Source: Vulcanimicrobiota bacterium
GTDB lineage: Bacteria; Vulcanimicrobiota; Vulcanimicrobiia; Vulcanimicrobiales; Vulcanimicrobiaceae
DNA length: 5,932 bases
NCBI GenBank assembly: GCA_019233415.1
Contig: JAFAMK010000166.1
Coordinates: 1 to 5,932 of the forward strand
Reading direction: 5' to 3'
The notes beneath the pieces are model-generated. The model was given only the letters and a program-made list of their open reading frames with translations, had not been told where the DNA came from and ran no database searches. The position numbers were made by a program, and so were the translations under genes. This document shows positions 1-5,932 of this stretch, in pieces. Position 1 is the first letter of the stretch. Each line of letters opens with the position of its first letter.

Positions 1-39
1 GAAATGCTCGCCATGTACGCGGCGCACGTCTCGGCCTGA
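1..39 (+). CDS. C-terminal end of an unidentified upstream gene (partial)
   Basis: Frame 1 reads EMLAMYAAHVSA followed by TGA at 37-39. Eleven of the 12 sense codons end in G or C, the same bias as the large genes in this window, which supports real coding sequence. Twelve residues are too few to name a family. The gene begins outside the window. It is followed by a 132-base gap with no further coding signal before the Uma2 gene. A chance open stretch at the window edge cannot be excluded. Confidence 0.45.
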   Translation, partial: EMLAMYAAHVSA

Positions 40-111
40 TCCAAACCCGCGGTGAGGTATTGACTCCGCAGTCGCGCCGTTCGACCATCACTTCATTCAC
101 TGACTGAGGTC

Positions 112-140
112 TTGCCGTCGTCACGTTTGTGCGTGATTAA
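112..140 (+). promoter_or_regulatory. Weak sigma70-like promoter candidate for the Uma2 gene
   Basis: TTGCCG at 112-117 (4 of 6 matches to TTGACA) is followed after 17 bases by GATTAA at 135-140 (3 of 6 matches to TATAAT), 31 bases before the Uma2 start codon. The stretch is locally AT-richer than the genes. Spacing is right but the hexamers are poor. Nothing else is visible in the gap at 40-171 apart from the ribosome-binding site. Confidence 0.22.
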
Positions 141-171
141 CTGGCATGAAACACAATGAAGGAAGAGGACG

Positions 172-789
172 ATGGTCGCGGTTGAGTTGTGGGACGTGCG
201 TAGAGAGGTCGAGCACGCGATCGAACTCGTCCCACCATACTGGATCGAGGATGCCGAGATCATCACGCTCGAAGAACACTACGACGTGCTCCTATTCGAG
301 CGTTTCGCCGACGGAACGCTACTTGTGACGCCACCGGCCGATTGGGTAAGCAGCGTCGGGAACACGGAGCTGCTCATGCAGCTCCGTACGTGGTCGCACG
401 GCAACGGTGGAATTGCGCTGGGGGCAAATACTGGAATCGAGTTTCCGGACAAATCACTCTTTGCGCCGGACGCGACGTACTTCTCGGAGGAACGCTGGGC
501 GAAAGCCGATCATTCCAAGACCTTCGTAGGAGAAGCGCCGGACGCAGCATTCGAACTGCTCTCGAAATCGGACCGCCTCGCGACGACGATGAAGAAGGTT
601 CGTGCGTACTTGAAAAACGGCGTCAGACTCGTCGTTCTGATCGACGCGTGGGACCGACACGTCTACGTCGGTCGCGACGGTGACGATGAACCGCGCGATC
701 TGGGCGACGTTGATTCAGTGGACTGCTCACCGGCCATGCCGGGCTTCGTGCTCAACATTGCGGCCGTGACTCGGTACGCGCGGCGCTGA
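172..789 (+). CDS. Uma2 family (DUF820) PD-(D/E)XK nuclease-like protein
   Basis: This 205-residue protein has the usual length and motif order of the Uma2/DUF820 family, a restriction-endonuclease-like fold. The predicted biological substrate is unknown for most members. Residues 97-105 (LFAPDATYF) match the family 'PD' strand, with D100 the likely metal-binding aspartate. Residues 123-133 (PDAAFELLSKS) match the typical 'PdlvvEvlSps' segment, with E128 the second acidic residue. Residues 141-158 (KKVRAYLKNGVRLVVLID) match the 'K...Y...GV..vWlvd' segment carrying the candidate catalytic lysine. No signal peptide or membrane segment is seen. The ATG at 172 is preceded by a purine-rich Shine-Dalgarno tract AAGGAAGAGG at 159-168. 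The ATG at 146 opens a different, non-coding frame. GC is lower than in the neighbours: bases 241-300 hold 32 G/C of 60, against 41 of 60 at 5101-5160. This suggests a separate origin. Members often occur as scattered paralogues in cyanobacteria, Chloroflexota and similar genomes. The family call is secure; an active nuclease is inferred. Confidence 0.87.
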   Translation: MVAVELWDVRREVEHAIELVPPYWIEDAEIITLEEHYDVLLFERFADGTLLVTPPADWVSSVGNTELLMQLRTWSHGNGGIALGANTGIEFPDKSLFAPDATYFSEERWAKADHSKTFVGEAPDAAFELLSKSDRLATTMKKVRAYLKNGVRLVVLIDAWDRHVYVGRDGDDEPRDLGDVDSVDCSPAMPGFVLNIAAVTRYARR

Positions 790-805
790 GTCGCGCTCAG
801 AGCGC
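783..805. terminator. Hairpin across two convergent stop codons, possible bidirectional terminator
   Basis: CTGAG (786-790), a five-base loop (791-795) and CTCAG (796-800) form a perfect 5-bp stem. The outer bases GCG/CGC add pairs around one mismatch, or alternatively GCGCT (783-787) pairs with AGCGC (801-805). The hairpin spans the Uma2 stop (787-789) and the stop of the minus-strand mini-gene (797-799), where a shared terminator would be expected. There is no T-tract on either side, so it is not a classical intrinsic terminator. Confidence 0.35.
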
Positions 806-904
806 GTGGTGTGCGAGGTTGGAGGCGAGGAGGCCGACGAGGGTGAGGGTCGCGGCGAAGGCTCCGGCGGCGAGACGGCGGAGCGACGAACGGGCGGTCA
901 TCAT
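797..904 (-). CDS. 35-residue putative single-helix membrane or signal-like small protein
   Basis: On the minus strand, two consecutive ATG codons (904-902, 901-899) open a 35-codon frame ending in TGA at 799-797. The peptide starts MMTARSSLRRLAAG. It has a basic N-terminus (arginines at 5, 9 and 10), then a continuous hydrophobic run at about residues 11-28 (including AATLTLVGLLA) and a short polar tail, NLAHHAL. That is the layout of a one-pass small membrane protein or an uncleaved signal anchor. A Shine-Dalgarno GGAG lies five bases before the first ATG. Codons end mostly in G or C. It lies 54 bases downstream of the debranching-enzyme gene on the same strand and could be its operon tail, or have its own promoter. 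I recognise no family. It could instead be the leftover signal peptide of a decayed secreted protein, or chance. Confidence 0.5.
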   Translation of the reverse strand: MMTARSSLRRLAAGAFAATLTLVGLLASNLAHHAL

Positions 905-931
905 GGTTGCTCCGAGTGGGTGTTCTGCCCC

Positions 932-960
932 GATATACGGGCTGCGACCGCGCCTGTTTC
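932..960 (-). promoter_or_regulatory. Weak promoter candidate for the 35-residue mini-gene
   Basis: On the minus strand, TATATC (937-932, 4 of 6 matches to TATAAT) stands out in very GC-rich DNA. It is preceded at 17 bases by GAAACA (960-955, 3 of 6 matches to TTGACA), and the mini-gene ATG follows 27 bases after it. The -35 part is poor and overlaps the debranching-enzyme stop codon. This is a suggestion only. Confidence 0.22.
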
Positions 961-2923
961 ACGCGGTGCCCGGCCGCGGTGCCTTCCCGTCTAGGAGCTT
1001 CAGAATCGCGATCAGTTCGCCGACGCTCCAGGCTTGCGCGACGCAGCCGCGCGGGGCGTGGGGTGGGTCACCGTCGGCGATTTCGGGGAGGGTCCCCAGG
1101 GCGTCGGCATCGAGCGCGTCGAGGAGCGGTTGGACGAAGGTTTGGGCGCGCGCGGGGTCGCCGTATGCGCGCAGGTGGGCGCGGAGGAATGGGCCGAGCA
1201 GCCATGGCCAGACGGTGCCCTGGTGGTATGCTGCGTCGCGGGCGGCTTGGTCGCCGACGATTCTGCCGCGGTAGGCCGGGTCGTTCGGCGCTAGGGTGCG
1301 CAGGCCGAGCGAGGTCCACAGGTGCGAGGCGCAGACGTCCAGGATCGCACGGGCGCGGTTGGTGTCGAACGGGCTCGTATCGAGCGAGACGGCGAAGAGC
1401 TGGTTCGGGCGGAGTGAGGCGTCGTCGCCGTTCGGGCCGTCGAGGACGTCGTAGCACCAGCCTAGGCGCGAGTTCCAGTAGCGCTCCATCGCGGCGGCGG
1501 CTTTGTCGGCGTAGGCGCGGTACGCGTTCGGTGGGCGGCCGAGGCGGCGTGCGAACGTCTCGCACGCGCGCAGCGCGTTGTACCAGAGTGCATTGACCTC
1601 GATTGGCTTGCCGCGGCGCGGCGTGATGACGCGGTCGCCGACCTTCGCGTCCATCCAGGTCAGCTGCGCGCCGTCGGCGCCCCCGCGCACGAGCCCGTCG
1701 TCGTCGACGCCGATCCCGTAGCGCGTCCCACCGCGGTAGCCGTCGATCACCGCGCGCACCGCGGGGAAGACGTCGAGCAGGAACGCGACGTCGTCGGTCG
1801 CGGCGACGTACGCACGCACCGCTTCGACGAACCACAGCGATGCGTCGATCGTGTTGTACTCGGCCGGGCCGCCCGAGTCGGGGAAGCGGTTCGGGATCAT
1901 TCCCTCGGAGACGTGCGCGGCGAAGGTGCGCAGGACGCTCGCCGCGTCGTCGGGGCGGCCGGTCGCGAGCAGCAGTCCGGGCAGCGCGATCATTGTGTCG
2001 CGCCCCCAGTCGGTGAACCAGGGATAGCCGGCGAGGATCGTCGTCCCCGCGTGCGGCGGCTCGCCCCGTGCGACGACGAACGCGTCGGCCGCGAGCGCGA
2101 GCCGCCCGAGCAGCGGCGTCGGCTGCGCGCTCGCCCGCGCGCGGTTCGCTGCGCGCCGCGTCGCGACGACCGCGTGCGCGTCGCGCGGCACCGCCGGATC
2201 GAGCGACAGCACGACGCCCGCGTTGCGCCCTTCCGCGAGTTCCCACGCGAGCGTCAGCACGTGCGCGTAGTCGTCGACGTCGGTCAGCCCGCGTTCGGTC
2301 TCGCGCGGCAGCGCGAACCCGGCGTAGCGGTCCGCCGCGACCTCCGCGCTCGCGCCCGGCGCGAAGACGTGCAGCGTGCGCCCCGATGCCGGCAGCGCGA
2401 CCGTCGCGCCGCCGTCGGTGAGCGCGGGTGCGAACGACGCGGGGTCGGGGAGCGGGCCGCCGTGGTGGTCGCGGTCGGCGACGACGAGCCGCGCACGCAC
2501 GGCGAGCGGGCCGCGCGCACGCGTCACGCTGAGCGCGACGGCGGTCGCGTCGATGCCGAACGGCATCGCGAGCGTCACGTCGAGCAGCGCGTCGCCGAGC
2601 GCGTAGGTCCAGGTCGGCAGCCCGTCGTCGAGCGTGAATGCTTCGATCAGCTTCCAGCCCTGCGGCGCGACTGCGCCCGAGCGCCAGCGGTTCGTCGCGA
2701 GTGCGTACGTTCGCCCGTCGTAGTCGACGTCGAGTTCGAGCTTCGCGACGACGAGCCGCCGCGCGACCGGCGGATCGAGCGCGGCAACGAGTAGTCCGTG
2801 GTAGCACCGCGTCAGCGTCCCGGCGACCGTCCCCAGCGCGTAGCCGCCGCGGCCGTTGGTGAGCAGCCACTCACGCGACTCGGCCGCGGCGAGGTCGCCG
2901 CACAGCGCACGCCCATACCGCAC
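959..2923 (-). CDS. Glycogen debranching enzyme, bacterial/archaeal type (amylo-alpha-1,6-glucosidase, GH133-like)
   Basis: This protein should hydrolyse alpha-1,6 branch glucosyl links of glycogen-type alpha-glucans in the cytoplasm; no signal peptide is seen. With the GTG start at 2923 it has 654 residues, usual for the two-domain bacterial/archaeal form that lacks the GH13 transferase domain of eukaryotic enzymes. The N-terminal domain opens with the family signature at residues 18-28 (EWLLTNGRGGY), followed by TRCYHGLLVAA at 38-48. The C-terminal (alpha/alpha)6 glucosidase domain shows FTDWGRDTMIALPGLLL around D309, NTIDASLWF around D360, TWMDAKVGDR with candidate catalytic D425, YHQGTVWPW from Y566, and PEIADGDPP (E614) followed by CVAQAWSVGEL. 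Start choice: the frame is open upstream to an ATG at 2986 and a GTG at 3058. However, 9 of the 21 codons between 2986 and 2924 end in A/T and include AGG and CTA. Homologues begin with a sequence like MRYGR..CGDL, which matches the GTG start. No good Shine-Dalgarno supports any of these starts. The gene is divergent from the GH63-like glucosidase gene. Confidence 0.92.
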   Translation of the reverse strand: MRYGRALCGDLAAAESREWLLTNGRGGYALGTVAGTLTRCYHGLLVAALDPPVARRLVVAKLELDVDYDGRTYALATNRWRSGAVAPQGWKLIEAFTLDDGLPTWTYALGDALLDVTLAMPFGIDATAVALSVTRARGPLAVRARLVVADRDHHGGPLPDPASFAPALTDGGATVALPASGRTLHVFAPGASAEVAADRYAGFALPRETERGLTDVDDYAHVLTLAWELAEGRNAGVVLSLDPAVPRDAHAVVATRRAANRARASAQPTPLLGRLALAADAFVVARGEPPHAGTTILAGYPWFTDWGRDTMIALPGLLLATGRPDDAASVLRTFAAHVSEGMIPNRFPDSGGPAEYNTIDASLWFVEAVRAYVAATDDVAFLLDVFPAVRAVIDGYRGGTRYGIGVDDDGLVRGGADGAQLTWMDAKVGDRVITPRRGKPIEVNALWYNALRACETFARRLGRPPNAYRAYADKAAAAMERYWNSRLGWCYDVLDGPNGDDASLRPNQLFAVSLDTSPFDTNRARAILDVCASHLWTSLGLRTLAPNDPAYRGRIVGDQAARDAAYHQGTVWPWLLGPFLRAHLRAYGDPARAQTFVQPLLDALDADALGTLPEIADGDPPHAPRGCVAQAWSVGELIAILKLLDGKAPRPGTA

Positions 2924-3102
2924 ACCCGCTGCATTGGACTGCCAAGCTAGAGGAAACCTCGCGCAGCCCGACCGACCAAAGATCATGTCGATGGACCGAG
3001 CGCCGAGGGATCGTGCAACGCCTCGATGCCCGTTGCGAGGTCGGACCGGGGGCCCCACGCAACGCGTGGGGGGCGCGGAGCCTGGGGCGGAGCGCCGTTA
3101 GA
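2924..3102. other. Divergent intergenic region between the two glycosidase genes
   Basis: These 179 bases separate the start codons of the two opposing glycosidase genes and must hold both promoters. The part nearest the debranching-enzyme gene (about 2930-2990) is AT-richer than either gene. I found no convincing -35/-10 pair on either strand. Visible elements are a small inverted repeat GAGG-AAA-CCTC at 2950-2960, the pair GCAACG (3015-3020) and CGTTGC (3031-3036) separated by 10 bases, and the perfect palindrome at 3053-3071. A GGAG at 3089-3092, ten bases before the ATG at 3103, is the likely ribosome-binding site of the plus-strand gene. Confidence 0.6.
3053..3071. repeat. Perfect 8-bp inverted repeat, candidate operator or 5'-leader hairpin
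   Basis: CCCCACGC (3053-3060), AAC, GCGTGGGG (3064-3071) is an exact inverted repeat with a 3-base centre. It lies 31 bases before the glucosidase ATG and 129 bases before the debranching-enzyme GTG. This suits a regulator site serving both genes, or a hairpin in the glucosidase mRNA leader. The central GCAACGC word recurs at 3015-3021. No regulator gene is in the window, so the binding protein is unknown. Confidence 0.45.
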
Positions 3103-5805
3103 ATGCAATCCAACCCGGAGCGGGCCAGGATCGACGCGGCGTCGCGCCGGGCCGAGCATTGGCGGCGCTGGGGGCCGTATCTGAGCGACCGGCAGTGGGG
3201 AACGGTGCGCGAGGACTACAGCGCCGACGGCAACGCCTGGGACTACTTCCCGTTCGAGATGGCGCGGCTGCGCACGTACCGCTGGGGCGAGGACGGCATC
3301 CTCGGCATCTGCGACAACCACCAGCGGCTCTGCTTTGCGCCCGCGTTCTGGAACGAGCAGGACGAGATCATCAAGGAGCGCTTCTACGGGCTGAACGGCC
3401 ATCAGGGCAATCACGGTGAGGACGTCAAGGAGTACTGGTGGTACCTCGACGCCGTCCCGTCGCACGCGTACCTGAAGGCGCTGTACCGTTATCCACAGCG
3501 CGCCTTTCCGTACCAACGGCTGCGCGAGGAGAACGCCGCGCGCGGGCGCGGGGCGCGCGAGTTCGAGCTCGCCGACACCGGCATCTTCGACGACGACGCG
3601 TACTTCGACATCACGGTCGAGTACGCGAAGCGCGACATCGAGGACGTGCTGATCCGGATCACCGCGACGAACCGCGGCCGCGCGACCGCGCCGCTGCACC
3701 TGCTCCCGCACCTGTGGTTCCGCAACGAGTGGTCGTGGAAGCCGGGGGTGCCGCGCCCGACGATTCGCCCGGTGCCGGATCACGCCGACCGGCTCCTCGT
3801 CGCCGACCACGCGACGCTCGGGAAGCGCTGGCTCTTCGCCGACGGCGGCGCGTCCGACGTGCTCTTCACCGAGAACGAGACCGACTACGAGGGCGCCTTC
3901 AACTGGCATTCGCCCTCGCCGTACGTGAAGAGCGGGATCGACCGTGCGGTGCGCGGCGAGGACCGGCGCGGAATCAATCCGGGACGCGTCGGCTCGAAGT
4001 GCGCGCTGCACTACCGCTGGGTGCTCGAACCGGGCGCGACGCACACCGTGCGCTTGCGGCTGACCGACGACCCCGGCGGCAACGGGATCGACGCCGACTT
4101 CGACGCGACGTTCGACCACCGTGAAGACGAGGCCGACCGCTTCTACGCCGGGCTCACGCCGGGCTGCGACGCGGAGACGGGGACGATCCAGCGGCGGGCG
4201 TTCGCCGGAATGATCTGGTCGAAGCAGTTCTACAACTTCGTGGTGCGCGACTGGCTGAACGGCGACGCGCTGACGCCGGCGCCGCCGCCCGAGCGCAAGC
4301 ACGGCCGCAACGCGAACTGGACGCACCTCTACAACGACGACGTGATCTCGATGCCCGACACGTGGGAGTACCCGTGGTACGCGGCGTGGGACCTCGGCTT
4401 TCACGTGATCCCGTTCGCGATGATCGACCCGGAGTTCGCGAAGCACCAGCTCTCGCAGCTCACGCGCGAGTGGTACATGCACCCGAACGGCCAGCTTCCC
4501 GCGTACGAGTGGGCGTTCGACGACGTCAACCCGCCCGTCCACGCGTGGGCCGCGCTGCGCATCTACAAGATCGAGGCGCGGCGCAACGGCGGCGTCGGCG
4601 ACTTCCGCTTCCTGGAGCGCGTCTTTCAGAAGCTGCTGATGAACTTCACCTGGTGGGTGAACCGCAAGGACGTCAGCGGGCGCAACGTCTTCCAGGGCGG
4701 GTTTCTCGGGCTCGACAACATCGGCCCGTTCGACCGCGGCAGCCGGCTCCCCGGCGGCGCGTACCTCGCGCAGAGCGACGGGACGTCGTGGATGGCGGTC
4801 TACGCGCTGAACATGCTCGCGATCGCGATCGAGTTGGCGAAGGTCGAGGACGTCTACGAGGACATCGCCTCGAAGTTCTTCGAGCACTTTCTGATCATCG
4901 CCGACGCGATGAACTCGGAGCGCGAGGACGAGTACGGGCTGTGGGATCCCGGCGACGAGTTCTACTACGACCAGCTCTACCTCGCCGACGGGCACCGCAT
5001 CCCGGTCAAGGTGCGCAGCGGCGTCGGGATCGTCCCGATCTTCGCGGTCGAGCCGCTCGCGGCGGGGACGCTCGAGCGGATGCCGCGCTTCAAGCACCGC
5101 GTCGAGTGGTTTCTCGCCAACCGCCCGGAGCTGGCCGAGAACGTCGCGCGGATCGACGTCGGCGGGATGCGCGAGCGGCGGCTGCTCGCGATCTGCGGAC
5201 CGGACCGCCTGCGCCGCATCCTGCGCCGTGTCTTCGACGAGGACGAGTTCCTCTCGCCGCACGGCATTCGCGCGCTCTCGCGCTTCCACCGCGACCACCC
5301 GTACGTGCTCAAGCTGGGCGGCGAGGAGTTTCGGTGCGACTACGAGCCGGCCGAGTCGACGACGGGGCTGTTCGGCGGAAACTCGAACTGGCGCGGGCCG
5401 ATCTGGTTCCCGATCAACTTCTTGCTGATCGAGTCGCTACAGAAGTTTCACTTCTACCTCGGCGACGATTACCGGGTCGAGTTTCCGACCGGCTCGGGCC
5501 AGATGCTCACGCTGTGGGAGATTTCGCTCGCGCTGTCCCGCCGGCTCGTCGCACTGTACCGGCGCGACGCCGGCGGGCGCCGCCCGTTCAACGGCACGAG
5601 CACGCTCTTCCAGACGGACCCGCACTGGCGCGACCAGCTCCTCTTCCACGAGTACTATCATGCCGATACCGGCGAAGGGCTCGGCGCTTCCCATCAGACC
5701 GGCTGGACGGGGCTCGTCGCGAAACTCATCGACCAGCTCGTCGAGTACAACGGCCCGTCGCATCCGCACGTCGCCGCCGACTTCGAAGTGACCGTGCGCG
5801 TCTGA
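3103..5805 (+). CDS. GH63-like (MGH1-like) glucosidase
   Basis: This is a large cytoplasmic glycosidase of 900 residues, the usual length for this bacterial GH63-related group. Residues 20-40 hold the characteristic N-terminal block (WRRWGPYLS, QWGTVREDYS), followed by NHGEDVKEYWWYLD (103-116). The (alpha/alpha)6 barrel carries MPDTWEYPWYAAWDLGFH (417-434), EWYMHPNGQLPAYEW (456-470), DDVNPPVHAWA (473-483), GGFLGLDNIGPFDRG around D538, LWDPGDEFYYD (613-623), GNSNWRGPIWFPIN (759-772), and EYYHADTGEGLGASHQTGW (850-868). By analogy with GH63 enzymes such as YgjK, D538 is a candidate general acid and E850 a candidate general base; this is my alignment by eye. The preferred start is the ATG at 3103: homologues start close to the RAEHWRRWGPYLS block, and GGAG lies ten bases upstream. 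A longer GTG frame from 3013 would run through the palindrome. Substrate could be a glucosylglycerate/mannosylglycerate-type compound or an alpha-glucan oligosaccharide; sequence alone does not decide. It is divergent from the debranching-enzyme gene. Confidence 0.9.
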   Translation: MQSNPERARIDAASRRAEHWRRWGPYLSDRQWGTVREDYSADGNAWDYFPFEMARLRTYRWGEDGILGICDNHQRLCFAPAFWNEQDEIIKERFYGLNGHQGNHGEDVKEYWWYLDAVPSHAYLKALYRYPQRAFPYQRLREENAARGRGAREFELADTGIFDDDAYFDITVEYAKRDIEDVLIRITATNRGRATAPLHLLPHLWFRNEWSWKPGVPRPTIRPVPDHADRLLVADHATLGKRWLFADGGASDVLFTENETDYEGAFNWHSPSPYVKSGIDRAVRGEDRRGINPGRVGSKCALHYRWVLEPGATHTVRLRLTDDPGGNGIDADFDATFDHREDEADRFYAGLTPGCDAETGTIQRRAFAGMIWSKQFYNFVVRDWLNGDALTPAPPPERKHGRNANWTHLYNDDVISMPDTWEYPWYAAWDLGFHVIPFAMIDPEFAKHQLSQLTREWYMHPNGQLPAYEWAFDDVNPPVHAWAALRIYKIEARRNGGVGDFRFLERVFQKLLMNFTWWVNRKDVSGRNVFQGGFLGLDNIGPFDRGSRLPGGAYLAQSDGTSWMAVYALNMLAIAIELAKVEDVYEDIASKFFEHFLIIADAMNSEREDEYGLWDPGDEFYYDQLYLADGHRIPVKVRSGVGIVPIFAVEPLAAGTLERMPRFKHRVEWFLANRPELAENVARIDVGGMRERRLLAICGPDRLRRILRRVFDEDEFLSPHGIRALSRFHRDHPYVLKLGGEEFRCDYEPAESTTGLFGGNSNWRGPIWFPINFLLIESLQKFHFYLGDDYRVEFPTGSGQMLTLWEISLALSRRLVALYRRDAGGRRPFNGTSTLFQTDPHWRDQLLFHEYYHADTGEGLGASHQTGWTGLVAKLIDQLVEYNGPSHPHVAADFEVTVRV

Positions 5806-5841
5806 AGGAACCGCCTGCGGGGCTCGGGGACGTAACGGGCG

Positions 5842-5932
5842 ATGCGGTACGATCTCGCGGTCATCGGGTCGGGGCAGGGGGGCGTTCCGCTGGCGCTCGA
5901 TTTCGCGCAGCGCGGCAAGCGCGTGGTGCTGT
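5842..5932 (+). CDS. FAD-dependent pyridine nucleotide-disulfide oxidoreductase, N-terminus (partial)
   Basis: The ATG at 5842 opens 30 codons reading to the window end, beginning MRYDLAVIGSGQGGVPLAL. This is the first beta-alpha-beta unit of a Rossmann FAD-binding domain. The dinucleotide motif G-x-G-x-x-G is visible at residues 9-14, and the basic end of the helix (QRGKRVVL) leads into strand two. The GSGQGGVPLA wording is typical of the mercuric reductase / dihydrolipoamide dehydrogenase-like group. The redox-active CxxxxC pair that would confirm this lies beyond the window. It starts 36 bases after the glucosidase stop on the same strand with no terminator between, so co-transcription is plausible. 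The ribosome-binding site is weak (GGGGA at 5826-5830). Confidence 0.8.
   Translation, partial: MRYDLAVIGSGQGGVPLALDFAQRGKRVVL

Noticed and set aside
947..967. Inverted repeat ACCGCG/CGCGGT with a 9-base loop over the debranching-enzyme stop codon
   Set aside because: A 6-bp all-G/C-type stem with a long loop and no T-tract is common by chance in such GC-rich DNA. It could be a weak terminator but I cannot support it.
1068..2870. A 600-residue minus-strand frame and several plus-strand frames (for example 1913-2794) inside the debranching-enzyme gene
   Set aside because: All are dominated by arginine and alanine from GC-rich codons, have no family motifs, and overlap the well-supported GH133-like frame.
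3013..3102. A 30-codon N-terminal extension of the glucosidase from a GTG at 3013
   Set aside because: The extension lies across the palindrome, matches no part of the family N-terminus that I know, and its purine tract sits only about three bases before the GTG. The ATG at 3103 has a better-spaced GGAG.
3099..3104. TAGAAT, a 5-of-6 match to a -10 box
   Set aside because: It overlaps the glucosidase start codon and has no -35 element 16-18 bases upstream. Transcription from it would begin after the ATG, with no alternative start nearby.
2983..5298. A 771-residue open frame on the minus strand, antisense to the glucosidase gene
   Set aside because: The translation is rich in R, V, E, A, D and L without any recognisable motif. 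Such long antisense frames arise from strong G/C third-position bias opposite a real gene. The plus-strand frame has clear family motifs throughout.
5806..5841. Possible terminator CCGC-CT-GCGG between the glucosidase and the oxidoreductase
   Set aside because: A 4-bp stem with a 2-base loop is not a stable hairpin and there is no T-tract.
1..5932. Search for tRNA, rRNA, CRISPR arrays, insertion sequence ends and riboswitch-like leaders
   Set aside because: No regularly spaced repeats, transposase motifs, terminal repeats flanked by target duplications, or tRNA-like cloverleaf sequences were seen by eye. Nearly all of the window is taken up by the genes listed.

Overview
The window is a high-GC bacterial chromosome segment, with third codon positions strongly G/C in the main genes. 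Uncultured or soil lineages such as Eremiobacterota, Actinomycetota or Chloroflexota would fit. No marker gene is present, so the phylum is a guess. The core of the window is carbohydrate metabolism.

Layout: (1) Bases 1-39 are probably the last 12 codons of an upstream plus-strand gene. (2) Bases 172-789 (+) encode a Uma2-family (DUF820) PD-(D/E)XK nuclease-like protein, clearly less GC-rich than its surroundings. (3) Its stop codon faces, 7 bases away, the stop of a minus-strand mini-gene at 797-904. That gene encodes a 35-residue single-helix membrane or signal-like peptide with a good ribosome-binding site. A hairpin at 783-805 covers both stops. (4) Bases 959-2923 (-) encode a bacterial/archaeal-type glycogen debranching enzyme (amylo-alpha-1,6-glucosidase, GH133-like). 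(5) A 179-base divergent intergenic region holds a perfect 8-bp inverted repeat at 3053-3071. (6) Bases 3103-5805 (+) encode a 900-residue GH63-like (MGH1-like) glucosidase. (7) From 5842 the first 30 codons of a FAD-dependent disulfide oxidoreductase (mercuric reductase / dihydrolipoamide dehydrogenase type) run off the window end.

The two large enzymes are different (alpha/alpha)6-barrel glycosidases transcribed away from a shared control region. This suggests co-regulated breakdown or remodelling of alpha-glucans (glycogen branches) and small alpha-glucosides. The exact substrate of the GH63-like enzyme cannot be read from sequence. The oxidoreductase lies 36 bases behind it and may be co-transcribed. 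The Uma2 gene looks like an unrelated, possibly acquired cargo gene.

I see no RNA genes, CRISPR arrays, insertion sequences or phage genes. No clearly new multi-gene system is visible. The least explained items are the 35-residue mini-gene and the palindrome in the divergent control region.
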